Source of the DNA: Candidatus Poseidoniaceae archaeon
GTDB taxonomy: Archaea > Thermoplasmatota > Poseidoniia > Poseidoniales > Poseidoniaceae
Length of the DNA: 33,785 bases
Direction: 5' to 3'
Assembly (NCBI GenBank): GCA_028821785.1
Contig: JAPKFC010000016.1
Span: 1-33,785, forward strand
Shown: positions 1 to 7,890 of the stretch, piece by piece
How positions within the stretch are numbered: position 1 is the first letter of the stretch
Layout of the letters: each line of letters opens with the position of its first letter
The notes under the pieces: model-generated
Told to the model about the DNA's origin: nothing
The model's database searches: none
Seen by the model: the letters and a program-made list of their open reading frames with translations, nothing else
Program-made: the position numbers and the translations under genes

Positions 1-1016
1 GTAGCCCACACGATTTCATTCAAACTGGAATCTCCGCTATTGACTGTTGTACTTCGTTGGTTCGTGGACAAAAGTTACCGATTTTCTCAGCATCAGGTCT
101 GCCGCACAATGATATTGCACTACAAATTGCTCGTCAAGCTAAGTTAACCGGTTCAGATGAAGAGTTTATCGTAGTATTCTGTGCTATGGGAATCACCGCT
201 GAAGAATACAATTTCTTCCGTGCTGATTTGGAGAGAACTGGTGCGCTTGAACATGCGGTTTTATTCGTTAACTTAGCGGATGACCCTGCTGTTGAGCGTA
301 TTATTACGCCTCGTCTTGCTTTGACCGCTGCAGAATACCTTGCATTCGAAAAGGATAAACACGTATTGGTTATCTATACCGATATGACAAACTACTGTGA
401 TGCTCTACGACAAATTGGTGCTGCTCGTGAAGAAGTTCCAGGACGTCGTGGATATCCAGGTTACATGTACACTGACTTAGCAATGCTCTACGAGCGTGCT
501 GGATTGGTTAAAGGAAAGAAGGGTTCAATCACCCAATTCCCTATTCTGACAATGCCTGGTGACGATATTACCCATCCTATTCCGGATTTGTCCGGTTATA
601 TTACCGAGGGTCAAATCGTTATTTCTCGTGAATTACATCAACAAGGTATCTATCCGCCGATCAACGTACTACCTTCATTGTCCCGTCTAATGGGTTCATG
701 TATTGGAGAGAAGACAACTCGTGAAGACCACAAGTCTGTTTCTGACCAAATGTACGCTGCATATGCTCAAGGCCGTGAATTACGAGGTCTTGTTGCGATT
801 GTAGGTGAAGATGCTCTGAACGAACGTGATAAGCAACTTCTAGAATTCTCTGGTGTTTTCGAGGATAAGTTCCTTCGTCAATCCCGTGATGAGGATCGTA
901 GTATTGAAGAAACGCTCGACCTATGTTGGACTTTGATGGCTCGTATCGACACTAAATATCTAGTACGCCTAGACCAGAAGTGGATTGACAAGTATCATCC
1001 TGACAACCGGAAGTGA
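1..1016 (+). CDS. atpB: A-type ATP synthase subunit B (5' truncated)
   Basis: Non-catalytic B subunit of the archaeal A1Ao ATP synthase, in the A3B3 head on the cytoplasmic side of the membrane. The frame is open from base 3 and its first residues read [10 protein letters not shown], so the gene begins before the window; about 337 residues remain of roughly 460 in the family. Diagnostic stretches are [18 protein letters not shown] (the P-loop-equivalent region, which in B subunits lacks the catalytic GKT), [28 protein letters not shown] and [25 protein letters not shown] at 57 is an internal leucine codon, not the start. The stop at 1014-1016 is followed 35 bases later by the D subunit, the usual B-D order closing the operon. 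The identification is secure. Confidence 0.97.
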   Translation, partial: SPHDFIQTGISAIDCCTSLVRGQKLPIFSASGLPHNDIALQIARQAKLTGSDEEFIVVFCAMGITAEEYNFFRADLERTGALEHAVLFVNLADDPAVERIITPRLALTAAEYLAFEKDKHVLVIYTDMTNYCDALRQIGAAREEVPGRRGYPGYMYTDLAMLYERAGLVKGKKGSITQFPILTMPGDDITHPIPDLSGYITEGQIVISRELHQQGIYPPINVLPSLSRLMGSCIGEKTTREDHKSVSDQMYAAYAQGRELRGLVAIVGEDALNERDKQLLEFSGVFEDKFLRQSRDEDRSIEETLDLCWTLMARIDTKYLVRLDQKWIDKYHPDNRK

Positions 1017-1038
1017 GTTTTCCCATTGAATAAGGAGA

Positions 1039-1046
1039 GGAGGTGA
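1039..1046 (+). promoter_or_regulatory. strong Shine-Dalgarno for subunit D
   Basis: GGAGGTGA matches the archaeal anti-Shine-Dalgarno over eight bases and lies five to six bases before the ATG at 1052. It overlaps the alternative GTG at 1043, which argues against that codon being used. Confidence 0.8.
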
Positions 1047-1051
1047 AAGTT

Positions 1052-1669
1052 ATGGCACTCGATATTAAACCAACACGCAGTGAACTTATCAAACTCAAGG
1101 GGCGCATCAAGCAAACCAAAAATGGGTATAAACTTCTCAAGATGAAGCGTGATGGTCTTTTCCATGAATTCCGTAAGTTATTGTCTGAAATGATTGAGGC
1201 TAAGCGAGATCTTACCGACACATACCGTTTAGCAAAGCAACGTATTGACCTAGCTAATGCGATTGAAGGTGGTTTGGCTGTTCGTGCTGCTGCAATAGCA
1301 AACACAGCAACTCCACAAGTTGAAGTTGAACGGAGAAATATTATGGGTGTTGTAGTGCCAAGTGTCAGTGGAAGTAATTTAAAATCAACATTCTCGGAAA
1401 GAGGTGTTGGATACATTGGTTCTTCACCATATATTGACGAGGCTAGCGATTCTTTTGGTAATTTGATTGAGAAGGTTGTCCGGGCTGCAGAAATGGAAGG
1501 TACGCTGAAAAGATTACTTTCAGAAATTGAAGCAACAAAGAGGAGAGTCAATGCACTCGAGTTCAAAGTGATTCCAGAATTAGAAGAGGCGAGAGTTTTC
1601 ATTCAACTTCGTCTTGAAGAAATGGAAAGAGAAGAAACCTTCCGTTTGAAGAGATTCAAGAATAAGTGA
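1052..1669 (+). CDS. atpD: A-type ATP synthase subunit D
   Basis: Central-stalk subunit of the A1Ao ATP synthase that rotates inside the A3B3 head. The 205-residue product has the family signature near its start (IKPTRSELIKLKGRIKQTK, then GYKLLKMKRDGL) and long amphipathic helices at both ends, which form the antiparallel coiled coil of this subunit. A GTG at 1043 is in frame, but GGAGGTGA at 1039-1046 is a near-perfect Shine-Dalgarno six bases before the ATG at 1052, which decides the start. The gene follows subunit B and ends the operon; the next gene begins 95 bases later with its own ribosome site. Length and sequence are normal for the family. Confidence 0.96.
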   Translation: MALDIKPTRSELIKLKGRIKQTKNGYKLLKMKRDGLFHEFRKLLSEMIEAKRDLTDTYRLAKQRIDLANAIEGGLAVRAAAIANTATPQVEVERRNIMGVVVPSVSGSNLKSTFSERGVGYIGSSPYIDEASDSFGNLIEKVVRAAEMEGTLKRLLSEIEATKRRVNALEFKVIPELEEARVFIQLRLEEMEREETFRLKRFKNK

Positions 1670-1764
1670 ACCATATTTCACTATTATCTTCACTTCAGTT
1701 GAGGCTGTGTGAGGGATTGATTGAAGATGGAGTGGTGCTGAGCGTTTCTTGAGGTGGATGTTAC

Positions 1765-4311
1765 ATGGATGACGATAACAATTCCACAGTCGACCTTGAA
1801 CAGATGACTGCTCACAAGAAAGCATGGGACCAGCATGCTCTTTTAGCAAATATTCTAAGTCGGGAATATTACCTGCTTGAACAAATTGGAGGCCGATGGC
1901 CAAGTTGGATTATAGATGTCAAACAGGATAGAGATGTCCACGAATCTTTGAAAAAGATAAATTCACATATAGCTAAACTTGGATGGATGGCAAGGTTATC
2001 TGACGATGACCCTTGGCTAGTAACAATACTACCGATGCCAGATCGACAATTTCCTACAATAAAAGTACATTTATTTTTATGGTCTATGACCGCATTAACC
2101 GCAACTTTAGCAGGTTCTTTGTGGATAGAAAACACAACACCCGAGGGTGGTTGGTTTGGTTATGGCCTATTCCTTGATTCATTTATTGGCTTTACTTTGC
2201 CGATATTAGCAACACTATTTTTGGCATCGGTGATACAGGTTAAGGCTGCTGCGAAACAAGGTCTCAGAGTAGGCCATATCGCTCCAATCCCAGATATCTC
2301 AATTGCATTCTGGTCAGTGGGATTATTTTCCCCATCAACACTAATATGGCCTTTCGGACTATTGCTAATTTCATCATTACCTCGGATGAGTTCTCGTCCA
2401 TGGGATAATAGAAGTCAGTTGGGGACTATCTCAATAATTTCACCGGCGGTAATGATTTGTAGTGGATTTATTTTATGGGCAATTGGAATATTTTTAACCC
2501 CTGAATTGGTAAACATTGTATCAGCACCACGCTCTATAGAACCACCTCTAATCGTTGAGTTATTGGCTGTTTTATTTTATGATGACATCCCCATCAGGCT
2601 TGCTTGGGCGCATCCATTGGCCAAAGCAGGTTCAGTTTTGACATTCTTTGGTTGGGTTTCCTTGCTTCCGATTCCAACATTCCCTGGTGGAAGATTGATG
2701 GTTTCTCGCCTAGGTTCGGTGATGGCTAGAAATTCTGGTACCCAAGTTAGATTATTCTTCGTAATTCTAATCTTTGCTTGGCTATTCAAAGCCTTTGACG
2801 GATTTTCAGTTTGGACTCTTGTACTGGCATTGATCTTGCCATTCTTGTATTATATGGGAGGGGAACCTAGGGTACCAATAGTCTTGGACGAGCCTGCTGG
2901 GTTGAACCTTAAAACAGAAAAGAGGCTCGGTATTTTCTTTTTCTTGTTTTTTATGTTGGCATTACCAAGCCAGTCTCCAGTATTATTACATGATGAGTGG
3001 CAATCTCCATTGGAATTCGAATTTGACGAAATAGAGGCTGCATCTAGAGGTGATGATGGTGTCTGGATGACCAACTTGACAATTAAAATTATCAATCCAT
3101 CATTCGTTCAACATTCTTACGCCATCGATGTAGTTAGAGAAGGTGGGCAATCTATTGGTGAATGGGATTATGAATGGGATTGTAAAGGGGAAGATTCTCT
3201 CAATATCAACGGTTTAGGGTGTGGTGAAGAATTATCGCCTGGCAAATTTGCAACCTTTGCCTTGAAAATCAGTTGGAATCAATCTCTATATTCTCCAATG
3301 GGAGAAAATTTCTCTTTGCTAATGTCGACTGAGGAAGGTTACCAAATACAATCTCTACAAGTTAGCCCAGGTCTCGAAGTTTATCCGTCATCAGATTGGA
3401 ACATTGTTGAGGATAATGGAGAGGTTAAACGTTGTATCAAATTGGATGGAGATATAGGGCCTGAAGAGTCTTTAATAGTCAGTTTCCCTAATGCTAACAC
3501 TGCTTTTACCACTGAAACAAGACTGTATTGGATTGAAGGGCAAACCGATATGGATGCGAATTTAAGTGAGATTCCTGATGGTATTTGCGTAATCGGGCTA
3601 GATCCAATAATCTTGAGGGCATGGGATCTAAACCATATCTCACTAAATGGTATTACTTTCGCAGCCACAATGCCTGCAAAACCATTGAAGGCAATAGTTC
3701 CGCAAGATGGTTGGAAAATATTCGCTGGAGATATCCAAGGATATGGAGCCGAATTTGCTACAGGTGGGCTACTTACACAAGGTGAACAATGCCCAATTGA
3801 CTCACACATCAGCACCCCTCCAAGTCCATTAGATGGTGATTGGATATGGGATATGAGTGTTAGAAAAGAAGGCCAAATTCCGGCGATTGTAAATGAAACA
3901 AATTTGACACTGATAATGGAAGAAGGTGTCAATGTTAGTTTGTGCCAAAATCAATTAAATCCAAATCCACAAACAACCTTTGCAGTAGAACAAGGACCTG
4001 AATTAATCTTAGTCCGTTCAAATATTAGTCATCGCCTATGGAGTAATATTTGGGCTGCTGCAACAAACGGGAGCCTTATATCGTCTGATAGCATGTCCAC
4101 ATTCTCATTTTATAACCCTTCAAACATTTCTATTCCAGTTATGGTGACGAATGAGGGCAGTGGCTCTCCGTGGCAGGTAATCAACAGTTCAACATCACTT
4201 GATCAAGGTATGACTGAATTCAGTTTCATGCCATCAAATAGTACATTTTCTACTATGTGGATAAGTCATCAAGATGGTGGAGTAGTAATCCACCTGGGTA
4301 GTTATATCTGA
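1765..4311 (+). CDS. Degenerate M50/S2P-like membrane protein with large extracytosolic domain
   Basis: An 848-residue integral membrane protein. Residues about 80-400 follow the layout of archaeal and plastid-type site-2 proteases (M50, EGY-like): a soluble N-terminus, a first membrane helix near 101-120, a block ending in KQGLRVGHIAPIPD, and a late block HPLAKAGSVLTFFGW followed by LLPIPTFPGGRL (283-311). The zinc motif HExxH expected near 154-158 reads ASVIQ, and the LDGG motif near 306-309 reads FPGG, so histidines, glutamate and aspartate are all missing. This is best read as an inactive homologue, not a protease. After a last helix near 388-403 come about 445 residues with many Asn-x-Ser/Thr sites and beta-rich character, probably outside the cell. 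GAGGTGG lies a few bases before the ATG. It is not part of the ATP synthase operon by function. The client is unknown; the family assignment is from motif layout only. Confidence 0.7.
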   Translation: MDDDNNSTVDLEQMTAHKKAWDQHALLANILSREYYLLEQIGGRWPSWIIDVKQDRDVHESLKKINSHIAKLGWMARLSDDDPWLVTILPMPDRQFPTIKVHLFLWSMTALTATLAGSLWIENTTPEGGWFGYGLFLDSFIGFTLPILATLFLASVIQVKAAAKQGLRVGHIAPIPDISIAFWSVGLFSPSTLIWPFGLLLISSLPRMSSRPWDNRSQLGTISIISPAVMICSGFILWAIGIFLTPELVNIVSAPRSIEPPLIVELLAVLFYDDIPIRLAWAHPLAKAGSVLTFFGWVSLLPIPTFPGGRLMVSRLGSVMARNSGTQVRLFFVILIFAWLFKAFDGFSVWTLVLALILPFLYYMGGEPRVPIVLDEPAGLNLKTEKRLGIFFFLFFMLALPSQSPVLLHDEWQSPLEFEFDEIEAASRGDDGVWMTNLTIKIINPSFVQHSYAIDVVREGGQSIGEWDYEWDCKGEDSLNINGLGCGEELSPGKFATFALKISWNQSLYSPMGENFSLLMSTEEGYQIQSLQVSPGLEVYPSSDWNIVEDNGEVKRCIKLDGDIGPEESLIVSFPNANTAFTTETRLYWIEGQTDMDANLSEIPDGICVIGLDPIILRAWDLNHISLNGITFAATMPAKPLKAIVPQDGWKIFAGDIQGYGAEFATGGLLTQGEQCPIDSHISTPPSPLDGDWIWDMSVRKEGQIPAIVNETNLTLIMEEGVNVSLCQNQLNPNPQTTFAVEQGPELILVRSNISHRLWSNIWAAATNGSLISSDSMSTFSFYNPSNISIPVMVTNEGSGSPWQVINSSTSLDQGMTEFSFMPSNSTFSTMWISHQDGGVVIHLGSYI

Positions 4312-4320
4312 GGCCTGATT

Positions 4321-5247
4321 ATGAGAATTTCTGTTTTGGGTGTAGGTTCTATCGGAACATTATTCGCAGCTCTTTTGTCGCGCACTGAACACGAGATTCA
4401 TCTTCACGGACGCGGCGAACATATGGCAATGATTGCAAAAAATGGAATCGCTGTAACCGGTGAAGAATTATTTTCTGTAGAAAGTCAAAGATTTGAGTTG
4501 ACTTTCGATGAGGTTGGTATTCCTAGTCATTTTGACGGTAGTGCAGACGTTGTAATAATCGCAGGGAAATCCAGTTCACTTGATAATCTGTGCAACTTGG
4601 CCGCTAAATTACTCAAAACCGATGGCATTGCATTCGCTATTACCAATGGATTAGGCAATGTTGAGAGACTTTGCCATGAATTGGGTATGCATAGGGTCGT
4701 ATATGCTTCAACAACACATGGGGCAAACATTGCAACTCCTTCGACAGTTCGCTGGGCTGGTAGGGGTAAATTGCATCTTGCAAATACGGTGGTGACACAG
4801 AATGAGAAATTGAATGATTTCAAAGATAGTCTCATCAGTAGTGGAATTAATTGTGAAATCGTTGAAGATGGTCGTAGTTTGGTTTGGAATAAAGTATTGA
4901 TAAACATCGCAATCAACCCCCTCGCAGCAATGGCAGGTGTAGAAAATGGGGAATTATTAGGGCCAGAAATGTTTGCGAATGCCGTATTTACGATGATAGA
5001 AGGTGCCAATGTTGCTAGGGCAGAACAGATAGACGTCGGTACAAATCAGCAATTAGAAGATAATTTACGACAGGTATTACTTTCAACATCTTCAAACTCA
5101 TGTAGTATGCTCGAAGATGTGAAGGCTGGAGCAACCACTGAAATTTCAGTTTTAAATCGAGAAATAGTAAATCGGGGAGAAAAACTTGGCATTAGTACTC
5201 CATTGAACAATATGCTTGCTTCAATAATTGAACTGATCACTCCTTGA
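4321..5247 (+). CDS. panE: Ketopantoate reductase (2-dehydropantoate 2-reductase)
   Basis: Reduces 2-dehydropantoate to pantoate with NAD(P)H in the cytoplasm, a step towards coenzyme A. The 308-residue protein opens with a Rossmann motif, GVGSIG at 7-12, and has the family core NKVLINIAINPLA, in which Lys191 matches the catalytic lysine of E. coli PanE. The C-terminal helical domain keeps SCSMLEDVKAGATTEI, the substrate-binding region. Length is normal for the family. The ATG lies nine bases after the stop of the membrane protein gene, so co-transcription with it is likely. Its end overlaps the end of the convergent nadB gene by 11 bases. A related 2-hydroxyacid reductase of the ApbA family is the only real alternative. 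Confidence 0.9.
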   Translation: MRISVLGVGSIGTLFAALLSRTEHEIHLHGRGEHMAMIAKNGIAVTGEELFSVESQRFELTFDEVGIPSHFDGSADVVIIAGKSSSLDNLCNLAAKLLKTDGIAFAITNGLGNVERLCHELGMHRVVYASTTHGANIATPSTVRWAGRGKLHLANTVVTQNEKLNDFKDSLISSGINCEIVEDGRSLVWNKVLINIAINPLAAMAGVENGELLGPEMFANAVFTMIEGANVARAEQIDVGTNQQLEDNLRQVLLSTSSNSCSMLEDVKAGATTEISVLNREIVNRGEKLGISTPLNNMLASIIELITP

Positions 5248-6871
5248 CCAGGTCTTGATTGAAATGCAGTCCACAGTTTTCTTTTCTTGCTAAAGCATCT
5301 TCAGTAACAAGTTGGCCGACCAATATTAGATTTCTTAGTTCAACAATTGAACGAGTAGGTATTGATTCTCTCCATAATCTATCAACTTCTTGCCCCAGTA
5401 ACTCTAGTCGCCTAGCAGCCCGATTTAATCTGCTAAAGCGTCTTACGATTCCAACTTCTTGTGTCATGGTTTGCCTCAATTCATTCTTATCATGAACTAC
5501 AGGAGTATGCTCGGATAGATTGTCGAGTCCATCCGCTCTCCAATCTGGTAGTTCATTTTGATGTTTAGTCGGGGGGTTTGAGATGATATGTTCGGCTGCC
5601 CTTGCAGCATATACTACCGCTTCTAACAAACTGTTAGATGCTAAGCGATTTGCACCGTGCATTCCAGTGCATGCTACTTCACCAATTGCAAATAATCGTG
5701 GAAATACTTCACCATTCTCTTTGACAAAAGGGCGTCCGATATCGTCTACCAGCAAGCCTCCCACCGCATAATGCGCTGCAGGAGAAATGGGTAGAGGGTC
5801 ATGTCCGAGTTTCAAACCATGCCTTTCCAATCTAGAACTAATAGTTGGGAAATGCGAGTTAAGGAGGTTCTCATCAAGGTGCGAAGTAACTAGGAATACA
5901 TGTGACTTTCCTGTTATTTTCATTTGTCTATCAATCGCTCTAGCAACAATATCACGTGTTGCCATAGAACCCATTTTTGAATATTTCAAAGTGAATGAAT
6001 ATGGCTCAGGAGATACAATTCTCTCATTCTTTTTACACTGAGTTTGCCATTTGCTTAATCCCTCTTCATCAAGTATCACACCACCTTCTCCACGCATCGC
6101 TTCTGTGATTAGGAATGGTCTATCACTTTTCACTGCTAATGCCGTAGGGTGGAATTGAATATATGCGAGATTTTTCACCGCAGCACCAGCTCTGAAAGCC
6201 ATTGCCAAACCATCGCCTGTAGCAACACTTGGGTTGGTTGTTTGAGACCATAATTGACCGAAGCCTCCAGTTGCTAAGATGAGGGTATCTGCATGGACGG
6301 TCATCACAGTTTGAGTTGTTTGGTCCAAACACCAAACGCCAGAAATTCCTGCTTTAGGATTTCCATGTTCGCACTGAATAAGGTCAATCGCTAGATTATT
6401 GGGCATTAATTCAATATTCTTATGTTGCTCAGCAGTTTGACTAAGGGCTCGTTCGATCTCCTTTCCTGTAGCATCCTTTGAATGTAAAATACGTCTACTT
6501 GAGTGCCCGCCTTCTTTGGCCAAATGGAATTCACCATCAACATCTTTTTCAAAATCAACGCCAATGTCTAGCAAGTCTTGGATCCTATCACTCGCTTCAT
6601 TAATTACGCTATTTACTACTGAAATATCACATTGTCCTCCTCCACTTTTCAGAGTATCTTCAATGTGTGAAGTAAGACCAATTCCATCTGTTTTGTCAAG
6701 AATTGCAGCAATACCTCCTTGAGCCCAATTAGTCGATGAATCAATAGGTCTCTGTTTGGTAATTACTTTGACAAAGTGTCCAGCATTTGCAAGACGAATT
6801 GCGCAAAACAATCCCGCTATTCCACTGCCTATGATGACGATTTGAGAAGCGTTACTCGTCCTCATTAGCAT
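5237..6871 (-). CDS. nadB: L-aspartate oxidase
   Basis: FAD enzyme that oxidises L-aspartate to iminoaspartate, the first step of de novo NAD synthesis (the product is used by quinolinate synthase). Visible motifs are the dinucleotide fold VIIGSGIAGL near the N-terminus, NWAQGGIAA, HSSRRILHSKDATGKEI, QFHPTAL, ITEAMRGEGGVILDEEG, HYAVGGLLVDD and GANRLASNSLLEAVV, all typical of NadB and the wider succinate dehydrogenase flavoprotein family. About 544 residues is the usual length. The start is uncertain: a GTG at 6895, an ATG at 6871 and an ATG at 6865 are all in frame, and a TATA-like stretch near 6915-6930 could serve any of them. No nadA or nadC lies nearby. The gene is divergent from the one at 6944 and convergent with panE. 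Confidence 0.95.
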   Translation of the reverse strand: MLMRTSNASQIVIIGSGIAGLFCAIRLANAGHFVKVITKQRPIDSSTNWAQGGIAAILDKTDGIGLTSHIEDTLKSGGGQCDISVVNSVINEASDRIQDLLDIGVDFEKDVDGEFHLAKEGGHSSRRILHSKDATGKEIERALSQTAEQHKNIELMPNNLAIDLIQCEHGNPKAGISGVWCLDQTTQTVMTVHADTLILATGGFGQLWSQTTNPSVATGDGLAMAFRAGAAVKNLAYIQFHPTALAVKSDRPFLITEAMRGEGGVILDEEGLSKWQTQCKKNERIVSPEPYSFTLKYSKMGSMATRDIVARAIDRQMKITGKSHVFLVTSHLDENLLNSHFPTISSRLERHGLKLGHDPLPISPAAHYAVGGLLVDDIGRPFVKENGEVFPRLFAIGEVACTGMHGANRLASNSLLEAVVYAARAAEHIISNPPTKHQNELPDWRADGLDNLSEHTPVVHDKNELRQTMTQEVGIVRRFSRLNRAARRLELLGQEVDRLWRESIPTRSIVELRNLILVGQLVTEDALARKENCGLHFNQDLVKE

Positions 6872-6943
6872 TGCCACAACTCTGCACTTCTTCACGCCAT
6901 CGGTTGCGATAGCACTATGAAATAGATATGGGTAAAGAGGTAC

Positions 6944-7714
6944 ATGGCGGGGTTGAAGAAGAAGATTGCAACCCTGTTTGGTATTGCGCTAATATCATTT
7001 GTAATCTGCAATGTCCAACTCGGTATCGTTGCACCATTTGCAATAGATGGAGCTCCTAATTCCACAATTGCTGTGTTGAAAATGACCGAGCCACAATGCT
7101 CTTTCGATGAGATCTCAAGCAGTTTAAAAAATAGTGGTCAGAGTTATTGTCTGGGCGCTACTGGTGATTGGGGCGGTGCAGATTTCATCATGCTTCTGGA
7201 AGGATTGATAATGGTCTTGGCTGGGCGCTTCAAATTACCTAAGGGTGCTGGATGGGTGGCTAGGTCTAGAAAACTTGCCATGGTCGCCGGAGGGGTACTA
7301 TTCGCACTTGCCATTCTTGACAGGCTACAATTACTCCCGACACCTACCAATTCAACCGGTTTAGCAGAACTAATGCCTATCGATGTATCGCCTTGGATGG
7401 TGCAAATCGGAATCGCAATATTCGGTGCGATTTTACTGCGTGGGCCGAAATACTGGGAATCTGAAGCGCAACAATCAACCCAGACTTCAATTGAAAGGAG
7501 AAGGGTGGTTGCCGATAAATTCCGTTCCACTTTCAATCATCAAACAAACGCAGTTGGTGCTGATGGTATTTCTGTGTCAAGAATTTCCAATTTGTTGAGA
7601 AATGATCACAATTTGGCAATGCGAAAGTCAAGTTCTGGAGTCAAAGTATTTGCAACGTGCCCATATTGCTCAGGAATCGGATGTACTAAATGTGCTAACA
7701 AAGGCTCACTGTGA
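6944..7714 (+). CDS. Membrane protein with C-terminal zinc ribbon
   Basis: A 256-residue protein that I do not recognise by name. Hydrophobic segments lie near residues 10-31, 79-94, 111-127 and 151-166, giving three to four membrane helices. The loop between the first two carries two cysteines (52 and 69) that could form a disulphide outside the cell. The C-terminal 85 residues are hydrophilic and end in CPYCSGIGCTKCANKG, with Cys239, 242, 247 and 250 arranged like a DnaJ-type or rubredoxin-like zinc knuckle. The tail is likely cytoplasmic. GAGGT sits four bases before the ATG and a TATA-like stretch lies near 6914-6930, shared with divergent nadB. Function unknown. Confidence 0.75.
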   Translation: MAGLKKKIATLFGIALISFVICNVQLGIVAPFAIDGAPNSTIAVLKMTEPQCSFDEISSSLKNSGQSYCLGATGDWGGADFIMLLEGLIMVLAGRFKLPKGAGWVARSRKLAMVAGGVLFALAILDRLQLLPTPTNSTGLAELMPIDVSPWMVQIGIAIFGAILLRGPKYWESEAQQSTQTSIERRRVVADKFRSTFNHQTNAVGADGISVSRISNLLRNDHNLAMRKSSSGVKVFATCPYCSGIGCTKCANKGSL

Positions 7715-7719
7715 GTCTT

Positions 7720-7782
7720 TTTAAAAAATAATAATTTCAATTATTGTATGTGTGAAAAGTGCATCTGGCTTTTTCTCTTTAG
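7720..7782 (+). terminator. Oligo-T stretches after the zinc-ribbon gene
   Basis: Two runs of five T (7720-7724 and 7771-7775, the latter followed by CTCTTT) lie in the gap between the membrane protein gene and smc. Archaeal transcription commonly ends at such T-runs without a hairpin. The assignment is tentative. The rest of the gap to 7890 holds no tRNA-like fold that I could find. Confidence 0.3.
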
Positions 7783-7890
7783 TATCTAAAACCACTCTAC
7801 TGTTCCATTGGCAAAGCGATTGTTTAAGACCTGTCGCGATGGGTGACGTGATTAAGGTCGGGGCGAAAATCTCGACAATGAGGGATAGGG

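Noticed and set aside
952-1602. Long minus-strand open frame opposite ATP synthase subunit D
   Set aside because: Its translation is serine-rich and lacks domain features. The plus strand encodes a clear subunit D with a strong ribosome site.
3381-3932. 183-codon minus-strand frame opposite the membrane protein
   Set aside because: It is composed mainly of Ser, Pro and Ile from antisense reading. The plus-strand frame is continuous for 848 codons.
7715-7890. tRNA or small RNA in the gap before smc
   Set aside because: No cloverleaf pairing or TTC-loop consensus could be found. The gap holds T-runs and a possible promoter only.
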